DNA of 64,000 bases from Acacia acuminata (Eukaryota > Streptophyta > Magnoliopsida > Fabales > Fabaceae): contig JAFJYI010000082.1 in NCBI GenBank assembly GCA_019022655.1, forward strand, positions 1,674,001 through 1,738,000, written 5' to 3'. Under the pieces are notes generated by a model. The model saw only the letters and a list, made by a program, of their open reading frames with translations, was not told where the DNA came from and searched no databases. Below are positions 11,212-23,080 of this stretch, one piece after another. How positions within the stretch are numbered: position 1 is the stretch's first letter; each line of letters opens with the position of its first letter. The position numbers and the translations under genes were made by a program.

Positions 11212-11430
11212 GGCACTCATGTGGGGTTCATGTTATATCCCGGCTACAAATGTGGGATGGCTCAGAACAAGGGGCGGATGGGTATACAATGCCACACTAC
11301 ACCGACGATGAACTTCGTGAATTGAAGGTGGGCTTCTTATGGTGACTCGTCACCCATCCTCGCAACAACCATCGGCAAAAAGTGTTGTCTTTAATGAAGG
11401 ACTACCATAAGAAATTGAAGAGACATTAGG
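11212..11430 (+). pseudogene. Ulp1/C48-type cysteine protease remnant (catalytic Cys exon) in MULE 1
   Basis: After a splice acceptor (TTTATTTCAG) one frame reads HSCGVHVISRLQMWDG, then MPHYTDDELREL and KVGFLW followed by TGA, then LVTHPSSQQP. The SCGVHV block is the catalytic-cysteine motif of Ulp1/SENP-like proteases, and the WDG and YTxDELREL blocks are usual in the Ulp1-like proteins carried by plant MULEs. These proteases cleave SUMO-type isopeptide bonds in the parent family; the role in MULEs is unknown. Only the C-terminal exon is preserved, the canonical Asp before SCG is absent at the exon edge, and a stop breaks the tail, so it is a remnant. The His/Asp part was not found upstream. 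Confidence 0.7.
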
Positions 11431-11619
11431 GGGCATAGTTGTTAGGACACATGTATTTATGACTCCTTTGTATCCATGAGGATGAGCTTAAACCTTCTTG
11501 TTATTTTGTAAATTGTCTACTGATGCTAACTTGATAATCTTTATTCAATGATAACAGAAATTTTTTGATTCTGTTTTGATGTGGTCATGGATTGAGAACT
11601 GCAAAATAATGGACAGGAT

Positions 11620-12530
11620 TAACAACTTAAACAGGGGTTGCTTACAACAATAACAGGGGTCACTTACACCAATAACAGGGGTCACTTACAACAATAACAG
11701 TACCTAATTACAACAATAATAGCACCTAATTACAACAATAACAGAACCTAATTACAACAATAACAACACCTAATTACAACAATAACAACACATAATTACA
11801 ACAATATCAGTACCTAATTACAACAATAATAGCACCTAATTACAACAATAACAAAACCTAATTACAACAATATCAGTACCTAATTACAACAATATCAGTA
11901 CCTAATTACAACAATAACAACAATAACAGGGTAACTTACAACAATATCAGAGGTCACTTACAACAATATCAGGGGTCACTACAACAATAACAGGGGTCAC
12001 TTACAACAATAACATGGATCACTTGCAACAATAACATGGGTCACTTACAATAATATCAGGGGTCACTTACAACAATATCAGGGGTCACTTACACCAATAA
12101 CAGGGGTTACTTACAACAATAACAGGGGTTACTTACAACAATAACAGGGGTCACTTACAACAATAACATGGGATCACTTGCAACAATAACAGAGGTCACT
12201 TACAACAATAACAGGGGTCACTTACACCAATAACAGGGGTCACTTACAACAATATCAGGGGTCACTTACAACAATAACAGGGGTCACTTACACCAATATC
12301 AGGGGTCACTTACAACAATAACAGGGTCACTTACAACAATATCAGGGGTCACTTACACCAATATTAGGGGTCACTTACAACAATAACAGGGGTCACTTAC
12401 ACCAATATTAGGGGTCACCTACAACAATAACAGGTGTCACCTACAACAATAACAGGTGTCACTTACAACAATAGTAGGTGTCACTTACAACAATATCAGA
12501 GGTCACTTACAACAAGGGGGTAACTTACAG
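11620..12530. repeat. 22-bp minisatellite, about 40 units, in MULE 1
   Basis: The dominant unit is TTACAACAATAACAGGGGTC+AC (22 bp). Between about 11,695 and 11,930 a subtype TTACAACAATATCAGTACCT+AA dominates. Units differ by a few bases and occasional 1-2 base indels. A weaker 22-bp series (CATATTTACAACTATATCAG) continues at 12,610-12,665. The array follows the Ulp1 exon, like the 106-bp array of MULE 2, so it may lie in a 3' untranslated or intergenic part of the element. Confidence 0.9.
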
Positions 12531-13234
12531 TCATTCCCCCTAACAAACAGACCCCCCTCTGTTTCCATGCCCCAAAACAGAGCAACCTATCGTATTTTAA
12601 CATTCAGCTCATATTAACAACTATATCAGTCATATTTACAACTATATCAGTCATATTTACAACTACCCCATTTCAGCGTTTTTGAACCAAATGTAGCTTC
12701 ATCCCATTCAGCCATTGTCACTTAAAAACACACCTTTCCCTCTTGTTTTCATGTCAAAAAACATAGCAACGTTTTTTCCACCCTACCCTCCAATGATTAA
12801 AGACCAACTTGAATGATGATAATGATATCTTGAGCAAAATCTTTGTATTTCTTACCTATTTCCTAGCTGATAATAACATAGATTTGGCCAAGCTTCAACC
12901 ATTCAGCCACCCAACAAAAAAAAACGTGAAGGAACTACAAATTTAAACCTGCTTGGTTCAGCCACTTAAATGGTGATAATGCAGTGGATGATTGGGAATA
13001 TAAACGATCTCTCCCTCGCTGAGTTGAACAAATATAAAGATTCAGCCTTACGTTCTCTCCCTCTGTACATTTGTTTCAGCTTTTTCCTCTTCCCAGTTTT
13101 TTCGTTTCAGGCGCCAAACAAAGAGAACATCTCACTGTACGTTTTCATTGTTTTTGCTCGTGAACACCGTATATGTTTTCATCGACTTCGGTTTTGCATA
13201 AATTAATCCAGGGGATATTAAAGTCATTTCATTT
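12531..13234. other. MULE 1 interior right of the minisatellite
   Basis: Low-complexity and AT-rich. Plus-strand frames at 12,970-13,206 and 13,173-13,409 overlap the right TIR and show no known domain. Confidence 0.5.
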
Positions 13235-13342
13235 TACAATTCATTCCCAATTAAGGACCTGGGTCCCGTTCTGGGAATTTGAGATTGTTAGGTCCCTTTT
13301 TGGGCTTATTTTAGTTAAAAGGTCCTGTAGGTGGATTTTCCC

Positions 13343-13618
13343 AAAAAAAAATGTCAAAAAAGGCCTTAGGGTCTTTTTCTGGTATTATTTCATAAACATT
13401 AACAACTAAATCAAGATCATTAACAACTAAATCAATACCCGTTAACAATTAAATCAGTACCTGTTAATAACAATTTCCTAACAACTAAATCAGTCCTCGT
13501 TAACAACTATATCAATAGGCGTTAATAACTAACATTTTATGAAATAATACCAGAAAAGGCTCTGGGGCCTTTTTTGACAAAAGACTTTTTCTTGAGCCTT
13601 TTTTGACATTTGTTTTTA
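13343..13618. repeat. Mutator-type MITE copy A, right piece
   Basis: Continues the MITE of 8,630: AATGTCAAAAAAGGCCTTAG, then five or so units related to AACAACTAAATCAGTACC, then the inverted GGGGCCTTTTTTGACA. The extreme right end seen in copy B (GACTTTCCC) is missing; homology to copy B is lost near 13,618. Confidence 0.8.
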
Positions 13619-13795
13619 GCCTGCAATCTTGGTATGAATCAGTCCTGCCATCCTATAGAATTTTCAATTTTGCACTTGCTATTCCTGCTCAACATGTGAG
13701 TCAAATGAGCCTGTTTTATTAAGTTACATCCACATAATTGTATATATTTTGCAATGAAGTTAGCTAATGGTTCTATGATTTATTATATGGGCCAG

Positions 13796-13909
13796 ATTTT
13801 TGGGGCATTTTCAGCCACAACAGGGTAAACCAGTGTTATGGGAGCTAGATTCAGATCAGTCTTACAGTGTTGCCAAGCATGGTTCAACTTTAGCTGATGC
13901 TAATATTAG
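13796..13909 (+). pseudogene. Captured exon of a SAC-domain phosphoinositide phosphatase
   Basis: One frame reads FLGHFQPQQGKPVLWELD, SDQSYSVAKHG and LADANIR. FLGHFQPQxGKPALWxLDSD is a hallmark of plant SAC-domain (SAC1-5 type) polyphosphoinositide phosphatases, just after the catalytic domain. The exon is bounded by an acceptor (GGCCAG) and a donor (ATTAG|GTACAG), so a 114-bp exon with its flanking intron sequence was copied. No other SAC exon was recognised nearby, hence a gene fragment. It lies in sequence interrupted by CACTA 1 and bounded on the far right by an older CACTA terminus at 26,479, which suggests transduplication by that older element. Confidence 0.7.
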
Positions 13910-14970
13910 GTACAGAGTGTTTTATTATTCACTGTTCCTACGCATGTCATATCCATTTAATCAAGCATCTAGGAGGGGGCTTATATTAGTTAGAAAAAAA
14001 ATTCTAATACAATCAATATTTAAATTTGAAGAAGTTGACCAACCTTTGATGTGTTGGGTGAATCTTGACCTTGGATGTTTGATTACACAAAGGTTATGAC
14101 ATCACCGAGTTTCAAAATCAAAGCGTAGGATGGGAGTAATCTGCCTTCATTGAAAGAGTTTCCCATGCTTATGGGAAAGAGCTTTCCCATTCCAATTCTT
14201 TTTCTCAGTTCTGTTTTGCACCAAATGTGCTCCTAAAGGCTTAAGTGTTCCCAATAAGAATTTCATGTTGACAAGAAGTCTTATTTCTATTTACCAGCTG
14301 AACTTGTTCCCTTTGTTGTAAATAGATGCCTGTTATTTATTTCCCTCAACATGAGAAAGATTAGGTTGTTTTTACTACTGAATACATGCACATTCCTGGA
14401 GTTTCTGCATTCATGTATCTGTGCAACACATATAGTTTCGTCCTCTCTAACCGGAGCAAGTCATTAGCTCTAGAGATTTTATTTCTCTTTTGAATTTGTT
14501 TTCCATTTAGAAGTTCTTAGAGTAAATCTCGAGAAAGGTAAGAGAGGAGTAAGGTGAAAAGAAATTAAAAAAGATGTATTGGAGAAATTTTAAATTGTGG
14601 AGAACTTTTAAATTGTATTAAATTTATTGTGAAAAATAAGAATAATCAAAGTAATCTTTTATTGTTTAGTTTGAGATGCACTTATTGTTTGGTTCATACA
14701 TTTAATCTTCTCTAGATTGATTAGTATTGTATGTTTGATTATAGCACCTTGTTTTTGTATGACATATAGAATGCAAGATGTTGCTGAGCTACTTGGTATG
14801 TTGGTTGAGGATCACAAGCGCATACAACCGAGATGCTAAGACCCATGTGTAAGACACAATATCTTCATATTTCTTTTTAAAACTTGGCTCTACGTTATCT
14901 TTGAATGCTTCACACATGATAACATAGCCATGATGACTTTTGTCATTTGGGGGATAGACTATTAAGTTGT
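13910..14970. other. Intron-like DNA left of CACTA 1
   Basis: AT-rich, with stops in all frames. A short frame at 14,771-14,815 (MQDVAELLGMLVEDHK) may be a broken exon; its family is not recognised. The DNA ends at TGT, the left target-site copy of CACTA 1. Confidence 0.5.
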
Positions 14971-15189
14971 CACTACTACAAAAATGTGATATTACTTCCC
15001 CCAGAGACGTCCTAAATAAGAAATAGGTAGTAACAAATGAGGCCAATGGCAATCTTGTAATTATATACAAGGAAAATGAGCCTTCAACATCCTGAATAAT
15101 TGTTCGGGACTTCTAAAATTAATTTTTGACATCCAAAATTTTTTTAAGGACGCTTTAATTGCCTTTGGAGCCATGGTATGTACTTTTTT

Positions 15190-16080
15190 TTTGAAAAAAA
15201 ATCAATTTTGGCGACGATAATTTTTCAAGACGCTGAAATCGTTTAAAAAATTTGGCGCCGTAGGGAAATATGGAAGAATATTTTGTTTGCGCGCCATATG
15301 TGTAAAAAAGTACGATAATAGGCGACCGAAACATGTTTCAGTCGCCTATAAATCTATTACAAAGAAGAAAATTGCCTTAAACCGAGAGGAGCATTGAAGG
15401 GACATAGGGTTTTTTTTATAAAAAAAAAATTGTTAAAAAATTTCTAAAATAGGCGACCGATAATGTTTCAAGACGATCGAAATATGCCAAAAAATTTGGC
15501 GCCGTAGGGATATTTTGTTTACGCGGAAAATTACCAAGCATTGAAAAAAATAGGCAACCCGAACAATAATCGCCCGCCATTGTCCAAAAACAAACGACCC
15601 GATACATTTTCAGTCGCCTATCTATTTGCCAATTAAAAAAAAAAATTTTGCCATAAACCAAAACCGAGCATTGAAGGGACATGTTTTTAAAAAAAAAAAA
15701 TTGTAAAAATTGTCAAAATAGGCGACACGAATGCATTTCCGGTCGCCTATATTAGAAAATAGGCGACTTGATCCAATTTCAGTCGCCTATTTTTCCTAAT
15801 AAGCGACACGAAATTGGATCAAGTCGCCTATTTTCTAATATAGGCGACCGGAAACGCATTCAGGTCGCCTATTTTGCACAACTAAAACCAAGAATTAAAG
15901 GGCCAAGTTGTTTTTTAAAAAAAAAAGAAAATTATTAAATTGTCAAATATAGGCGACCGAATGGGTTTGTGTCGCCTATATTTGAAAAAAAGCGACGATC
16001 CATTTTCGTGTCGCCTATTATTTAGAAAAGAGGCGACGAAATTGGATCAAGTCGCCTATTTTTAAATATAGGCGACTTGA
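15190..16080. repeat. CACTA 1 left subterminal repeats
   Basis: Many copies of TAGGCGACCGAAA/TTTCAGTCGCCTA in both orientations. The longest fold is near 15,741-15,850, where TAGGCGACTTGATCCAATTT is answered by AAATTGGATCAAGTCGCCTA. In the En/Spm family such repeats are the binding sites of TNPA. Confidence 0.9.
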
Positions 16081-16372
16081 AGCCTAATCGGGGTCGCTTA
16101 AAATCTCTCATAACCCTATTTTTCCAACCCGCGAATGTATTCTCTTTTATTTTCGAAGTTGCGACTCCTGTTCCCTCGTCGCCGTCAAAAACCCGCTTGA
16201 TATCTAGGTCAAGTTTCCGTCATCTTCCCTCATCGCCGGCGAACCCTATCGACTCGGTCGTGATCGTCCGTCGTTTCCTCCGTCTTCTCTCTTCTCGGCG
16301 TCCGTGTCATTGTCGACCTCTGTCTCCGCCGCGTCGAGCCCACCTTCTCACGACTATCTCTACGGTACGCTC
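16077..16372 (+). promoter_or_regulatory. GC/pyrimidine-rich leader of the CACTA 1 transposase transcript
   Basis: Directly inside the left subterminal repeats lies a TC- and CG-rich stretch ending in CTCTACG|GTACGCTCG, a plausible donor site, followed by 1.65 kb of intron-like DNA before the first coding ATG of the transposase at 18,028. A 99-codon frame is open across the leader but has no domain. Confidence 0.5.
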
Positions 16373-18027
16373 GTAATGCTTTTCTTTTCTTTTTTTATTT
16401 TTTGCCGTTGAACATCTAAAACATGGGATAAGGATGATCACTATGACTATAGCTCTTGGTAATAATGTAGATGGACAAACAAAATCGTATTCCTCACTAT
16501 TTGATATGCTTAGTTAAGTGTTTTGTCGACTTTCGAACTCGACCTTGCCGGAACCGAAACTAAAATCTAGATCTCGGTTGTAGATAGGGAATGCGTGTTT
16601 GCGAGACTTCCCATGTTTTCGTCTTTCAAGTTTGTGCTTATTTGGAATTAAGTTAAGATCCCCAAAAGTACTTATTCAAGTAAATTGACACTAAACTTAT
16701 TTCATTTATTCACTTTCTATATGTGGTGTGTATGATTAATGCATGATAGTCAAACCAATGTTCTTTGGAAGATTTGAATTGTGGCTCTTATGTCGTGGAT
16801 TTCCCTGGACCAAGAGGATTATGTTTTTTGACATGTGTCAAGTGTGTCATTCTCCACAAATTCTTAGAATAAAAATCTCACATTGTGATAGTACTCGAAG
16901 AGGAAAAAGGACTGAATTCATTCACGAAAAACATGCAATGGTCACATTACACTATGTATAATTCCCCGCCTATGCCACGTCACTACTAATTTCTCTTTCT
17001 TCTAACTAACTCTGAGCAATTCCCTACTATTATTTACTAGAAAGCCCCCTCAGTAGAGATGACGTATATCACATGGCAGAGAAGCTATAGCAGCAGCAAA
17101 AGAGGATTTTGATGGTGCATTCTTGTATTGTTGCAATTACATTAAATCTTCCCTCTTTTTCAAAACACACCAATTTTTCTTAAAAATAAAAAGGGTCTAT
17201 GAGTCTTGCAAAATTAGGGTAAGTCTACATAGTATTTAGTTTTATTTGTGTTCATGTTGCTTTTAGTTTCAAAACACACCACTTTAATTTGGTAGACTTG
17301 TTACTTCAATAATAGACTTGTTACTTCCTCACCATGCCATATCCATGCTTTCTTCTCATGCTTTTGTAATGGTTGTTTTATTGCAAGGAAATGGAACAAA
17401 TCAATGTTGGGGGATTTAGTTGATAAATATTGATCTTATACCGACTACTTGTTTGTGACTTGGCCACGACAACAACCCACAAGAGCTTGAGGGGTCCTAG
17501 GGTAGGTATTTTTAATCATGTTGCTTTTGTCATACAATTATTCCCTCTCATATGTTATATCCTAAGTTCAATGTTAGTTTGAATAATTCTAATGTTGTCT
17601 TTATTGTTGTTGTCTTTAGGTTGACTAGTGCAAATAAATTTCAAGGAGAGGAATTTAAAGTTGAGGTAATTATAGTTAAATATTGTTTTGTTGTTGATGT
17701 GCATTGAACTAGGTAATCTTTGTAGTATGGATAATGATGCTTAGATGTCCATAATTTATAGTTTATGACTTAGACAACTTAGATATATTTTAGTTTTTTG
17801 TAATGATGAAATTATTGGATTTAATAGCGATATTTTCTAAATTGCCTTAGGTAGTAAGTTTTGTTGAATTAAGTTGAAATGGTTTGTTGTTGAAATTTTG
17901 GGATGTCTCACTGTTGAGGGGAAATGCTGCCGAATTTTTTTTTTTTACAAGATTGAGAAAAAACCATGTCGTTATTGAAATTGTTATGAACTTGATTGTT
18001 GTTGGAAATGTCTTAGGTGATAAGAAA
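16373..18027. other. Intron-like DNA of CACTA 1
   Basis: AT-rich, with no domain recognised. The last 140 bp carry a frame that joins the transposase but looks intronic; TTGTTGGAAATGTCTTAG just before 18,018 can serve as the acceptor. Confidence 0.5.
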
Positions 18028-20950
18028 ATGGGTCATAGTTGGATGAATGCTTTGAGAACTAGTGAAGAATATGAGAATGGGGTGGAAGAGTTTATTGAAT
18101 TTGCTAGAAGGAATGTGGCTACAAAAAATGGGATGTACTATTGTCCATGTGTTAATTGTTTAAATGGGGTTCGAAGGGATATTGCTGATATAAGGGACCA
18201 CCTAATTTGTGATGGAATAAACCTTCGATACACAACGTGGATATGGCATGGTGAGGAGGTAACTCCCAAGTGCATCCTACGAAAATGAAGTTGAGGTAGA
18301 TGATGATGGAATGGAGAGAATGATTCATGATGTTGAGGTCGAATCCTTTGCACAACCGCATGAATATGATAGCGTGCGGAGTGATGCGAGACACCTTTGT
18401 TCCCTGGGTGTACTAAGTATACACGGTTGATCGGGACCTTACATTTGGTCAACTTAAAGGCAACATGTGGGTGGACCGATAGCGGTTTCACGTCGTTGCT
18501 TGAATTGTTGTGTGATATGTTGCCGAGATAATAATGTACTTCCAAATCGTATGTATGAGGCCAAGAAAATCTTATCTACGATGGGTATGGAGTATAAAAA
18601 GATACAGTTGCCCTAATGACTGCATATTGTACGTAAAATGAGTATGAAGGCCTTAGTAATTGTCCGAAGTGTAAAACTTCACGATACAAAGTGAAGAAAG
18701 GTGGTGGTTCGGAGATCACACAAAAAAAAGGCAACCTTTGAAGGCCTTGTGGTATCTTCCCATAATTCCTCGGTTTAAACGTCGTTTACTAGTGAAGCAA
18801 CAAGAAAGAAGTTGAGATGGCATTCTCGATGAGAGAATATCCGATGGAAAATATCTACGGCACCCGTACGACTCTCTCCAATGGAAGAAAATAGACGAAA
18901 TGTTCCCGCAATTTGGCATTGAGCCAAGAAACATTCGGCGGGGCTTTGTACAGATGGCTTCAATCCGTATCGAACTCTTAGCAAGTACCCATAGTGCATG
19001 GCCGGTTCTCCTTGTAATATACAACTTACCTCCTCGGCTATGTATGAAACGCAAGTATGTGATGCTTTCTATGATGATTTCGGACCAAAACACTGGTAAC
19101 AATATCGATGTGTACTTGGCGCCTTTGGTTGAGGATTTGAAGAAATTGTGGGAGGAAGGCATAGATGTGTTTGACGCATATAAGAAGGAGTCCTTCAAGT
19201 TGCGTGCAATGATTTTTACCACGATCAACGACTTTCCTGCATACGGAAATTTGTCTGGGTACAGTGTGAAGGGGCATAAAGCATGTCCAATATGTGAAGC
19301 TAACACAAACTTCCAGCAATTAAAGCATGGAAAAAAACGGTCTACCTCGGTCACAGGAGGTTTCTTGATCGGTTCCACCCATATCGTAAGTTAAGAAAGC
19401 GTTTTAACGGCTTAGGAGCATAGAACGGCTCCAAAGGCATTAACCGGAGAGGAAGTCTATAGTCGGGTGATGCATATCAATGTCACATTGGGTAAACGAG
19501 AAAAGGATTGCGGGTGAGAAGAATATATGGAAGAAGAGATCAATTTTCTTTGATCTTCCATATTGGCGTAGTCTTGATGTGAGACACGGTCTTGATGTGA
19601 TGCATGTGGAAAAAAATGTTTGCGATAGCCTTGTCGTACTCTTTTGCACATACCGGGGGGAAGACTAAGGATGGAATTAGTGCGAGACTAGACCTGGTTG
19701 ATATGGGAATAAGAGAACGGTTACATCCACGAGTAACGGAAGATGGTAAGAGGGCATACATGGAGCCCTCATACACTATCAAAAGCGGAGAAAAAAGTTT
19801 GTGTGGGTGTCTATATGACATTAAGGTTCCACAAGGATATTCTTCAAATTTGAGAAGGTGTGTTTCAATGGACGATTTGAAGTTAGTGGGAATGAAGTCT
19901 CATGATTATCATGTGTTGATGCAACAACTATTACCGGTAGCTATTAGGGGCATTATGAAAGATGAAGTGCGGACCACTATAACAAAATTGTGTATTTTCT
20001 TTAATGCTATATGTAACAAAGTCATTGACATTGAAAATTTGGATGAATTGGAAAACGAGGGTTATATTATTTTGTCCCAACTAGAGATGCATTTTCCTCC
20101 TGCATTTTTCGATGTAATGGTGCACCTGATAGCGCACTTGGTAAGGGAGGTAAGGCTCTGCGGTCCAGTTTACCTAAGGTGGATGTACCCTTTCGAGCGA
20201 TACATGAAGATCTTAAAAGGGTATTCTAAAAATCCTTATCTACGGAAGCCTCAATCGTTGAGAGATATGTAGTGGAAGAGGCTATGGAGTTCTCAGTAAA
20301 GATTATCTATCGGGGCGACGTTACAATCTCAAAGATGATAAGGGGATAAGTGAGGGAACTCGAGGAATCAAACGAAGAATATGCTTCGTGCGTGAGGTGT
20401 TGCAAGCACACCTGTACATCTTGAATAATACGGAAGAAGTTCAACCATACATTGATGAACACGAAAGAGTTTGAAGAATATGAATCCAAGGAAGAATGAC
20501 ATGCGAGATAGCTAATGAGCAAAAGAAGACATTTATAAAGTGGTTCGAGGAGAAGGTATTGCACGAGACCGGTGTGTCGGCTACATCGAGTGGTTAGCAC
20601 GGGGGCCTTCTTATCGTGTCATCACTTGGACAGGTTATGATATCAACGGATATTCTTTCTACACAAAAGACCAAGATGACAGGAGTTACGTGCAAAACAA
20701 AGTGGGGTGATGGTTGAAGTGAATCCATGCACTTTTCGAGTTCGAAAGACAAAAACCCGGTGTTAGCATCTATGACCTATTATGGAGTTATTGAAGAAAT
20801 ATGGGAGATGAGCTACACCAAGTTCAAAGTTGCTTTATTTAAATGCAAGTGGCTTAACAATAATCTTGTTGTAATAGATCCTAAATTTGGATTTGTCTCG
20901 TTGATCTTCAAAGACTTGGTCATAGAGACGAGCCATTCATTCTAGCAAGC
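18028..20950 (+). pseudogene. TNPD-like CACTA transposase (frame-shifted)
   Basis: The start MGHSWMNALRTSEEYENG at 18,028 opens a transposase-associated N-terminal domain (PF13963 type; CPCVNCLN, HLICDGI). After a frameshift at about 18,285 come DNNVLPNRMYEAKKIL and KALWYLPIIPRFKR. The Transposase_21 core (PF02992 type) lies at 18,830-19,330: YDSLQWKKIDEMFPQFG, WPVLLVIYNLPPRLCMKR, IDVYLAPLVEDLKKLW, TTINDFPAYGNLSGY and KACPICEANT. LPYWRSLDVRHGLDVMHVEK follows at 19,548. A DUF4218-like part (HFPPAFFDVMVHLIAHLVRE, LRWMYPFERYMKILKGY) ends near 20,272, and a DUF4216-like part (YYGVIEEIWEMSYTKFKVAL) covers 20,727-20,945. At least four frame changes break it. TNPD is the cleavage/joining protein of these elements. 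Confidence 0.9.
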
Positions 20951-21297
20951 CAGCGAAACAAGTGTTTTATGTTACAGACCCGCAAATAACAAAATGTCCA
21001 TTGTACTTCAAAGTAAAAAAAGCAGACGTATGGTGAAGAATCCTTGAACCCGGACGATACACTCCCTTTCACAACAAATCCACCTACAACACGTGAAGTA
21101 GAATTGGTAGATGATGAAGAATATGCTCCAAGGAAGGATCATTTCAAGGAATATGGGAAACCATATAAAGTAAGGTCTTAAGTTATGAAAAAGTCCTATG
21201 TTATTTTTGTACGGGTTTAACATGTTAGTTCATTTTATTCATTTGTTTATTATTTAATAATAACTCTATCTAACATTATTGATTTGTCTTTGATGAA

Positions 21298-22190
21298 CAG
21301 GAATATGTCTAGCTCTGACGAGTCATCGAGTGATGGTGGGAATGATGTACCGATGGGGAGAAAGGGTAGAGGTAGCACACATATGGGTGCGTTAATTGCA
21401 CGTCGTGACAGTCAGAAAAAGAGGCTGCATGTGGAGTTCGATGCCAATATGAATCCAATTGGTCCAGAGGAAGACAACTTCATTAACTACGTAGGCTATC
21501 TGGCTCGAAGCAAAGTTCGCATTGTATTCTCTCATTGGAAGTTGGTTCCTACTAAAACGAAGGAGTTGATCTGGGCACAACTTTTGGTATCTCACTTTCG
21601 ATATCTTATGCATTTGTATCTTTAGTTTTATCACTTGATTTCTTTCATATCTTCTCTTTTACCTTGACAAACGTATGATGTGCCTAACAATAAGGCCATG
21701 TACAAGCATTGGATGGGCGAGGTTCGTATACGTTGGAAAGACTTTAAGAACAAGCTCACTAGAAAGTATATTCGAGGGGTAAAGAGGGACAAGGACCCAT
21801 GTCAGGACTATGATTACATTAGTCCGAGGACCGGAGGGAGTTTGTGGCGTCACGCGTAATCCCGAATTTCTTGTAAAATTTCTTTCATATCTTATCTTTT
21901 ATTTGAATCTATTTGACATTGAAGGCTCGGTTTATTTGTTTTCGTGTCACGGGATAAAAGTCAGGCCAATAGGGAGAGGCAAGCGAGAAATAAGTATCCG
22001 CATTGCATGTCTAGGGGTGGCTATAAGAAGCTTGAACGGAGGCGATGGAAGAAGAGTTGCGAGAATGAAGGAAGCTGCGCAATCCGATCCTTCCACCGTT
22101 ATCCAGGCCCCTCGAGCGTCCTCCTCGCCACAAAAAATGGATAGTCTGCGAGGAAGAAGGGCGAGAAATACATAAATGAAGATGTGGCCG
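21298..22190 (+). pseudogene. TNPA/Transposase_24-like DNA-binding protein of CACTA 1
   Basis: After a splice acceptor (GATGAACAG) the frame reads MSSSDESSSDGG, RGSTHMGALIARR and FDANMNPIGPEEDNFINYVG, then VRIVFSHWKLVPTKTKELIW. An intron separates this from YKHWMGEVRIRWKDFKNKL (21,700-21,760), and NRERQARNKYPHCMSRGG at 21,966 follows in another frame. This order (G-rich linker, hydrophobic core with WK, then AKxNRxxxKYPH) is that of plant PF03004 transposase proteins, the second gene of many CACTA elements, thought to bind subterminal repeats. Frame changes near 21,850 and 22,060 show decay. Confidence 0.75.
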
Positions 22191-22280
22191 AGGTTGCTTC
22201 AAAGATTGTAAGTAGTTAAATTAGAAGTATTAAATAGCTTCGGTTGTTTCATATTTTTAGAGTTTAATTAGTTAATATTT

Positions 22281-23080
22281 ATGAAAAATCCTATGATACG
22301 GGATGTGCTTGAGCGGCAAAGCGGCCCAAGGTTCATTCACGCCGGGTACACGGATGGACATTTTGTCCACGGCGATTGGGAAGCCCCGATTACCTTGATG
22401 TCCGTTCGTGGGGAGCCGAGGGGAGTTAGTGTCGTGAAATACTTTGGACGGCGTTCGAGTTGTTCGCATGACGATGACAACCCTAGTCCTCGGCTTGTAG
22501 CCAAAATTCGAGCGTCCTCGTAGATGAGGTTATGGCACAACTACGGGGTGAAATGAGGGAGATGATACAAGGGAAGGTAACGCAACCTTCAAACGAGGAA
22601 TCCCCGGCCTTCCCAAGCAAAGCAAGGAAAGTTTTCACGCTCCGAGATGTACCTATTGGCGAACCTTCTCATCACTCTCCGGATGTACTTATTGACGAGC
22701 CCGGCGAGCCTTCTCACACTCCACGGGGGGACAACCCCGCCGCCTATATTTGGATGACCCACACCGGCGGATTGTTGCGAGATGGTCTTGTTTACCCAGA
22801 ACAAACCACACACCACCATATGCAAATTCCACAAGACCAACGTAGGGTGACTCGACAAGTGTGCGAGAGGGGAAGAAAAGACCGCCATCCCTATTGTTGA
22901 TGAGGAGGTTCGCACGCTAGACGCCGCCACCACATCGTTCATCCTTTGGCCGCATCATCTTATTGAGGTGGGGACGACACCTCCAATGGTAAGAAATACA
23001 TTACCGATTGACGATGAGTAGGGTTTAAGATTGATTTTCATTGCTAACCCACTCATAATTTGTTTATTATGTTTTCATAG
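22281..23080 (+). pseudogene. C-terminal part of the CACTA 1 second protein, unrecognised
   Basis: Frames at 22,281-22,523 (VLERQSGPRFIHAGYTDGHF, DWEAPITLMSVRGEPRG) and 22,532-22,900 (MAQLRGEMREMIQGKV, then a serine/proline/acid-rich linker) have gene-like composition and continue the direction of the PF03004-like protein. In CACTA elements the region between this domain and an Ulp1 domain is often a linker. The two frames are offset, so the protein is broken. No domain name can be given. Confidence 0.5.

Larger units (their letters stand above)
8676..13342. mobile_element. MULE 1 (Mutator-like element, 4.67 kb, non-autonomous)
   Basis: Terminal inverted repeats of at least 100 bp: GGGAAAATCCACCTACAGGA at 8,676 and its reverse complement ending at 13,342, with the match continuing through CCCAGAACAGGACCCAGGTC (left) and GACCTGGGTCCCGTTCTGGG (right). 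It sits in the poly-A run of MITE copy A; nine A residues (13,343-13,351) and the A run left of 8,673 fit a 9-bp target duplication in poly-A, though the four bases just before the left end do not. No transposase domain is visible. Inside are a CT-rich leader, an Ulp1-type protease exon and a 22-bp minisatellite. Confidence 0.85.

Noticed and set aside
11620..12530. CRISPR-like look of a short regular repeat array
   Set aside because: Units are contiguous with no unique spacers, and the context is a plant transposon.
21392..22202. Minus-strand frames opposite the TNPA-like gene
   Set aside because: Shadows of the plus-strand coding remnants; no domain.
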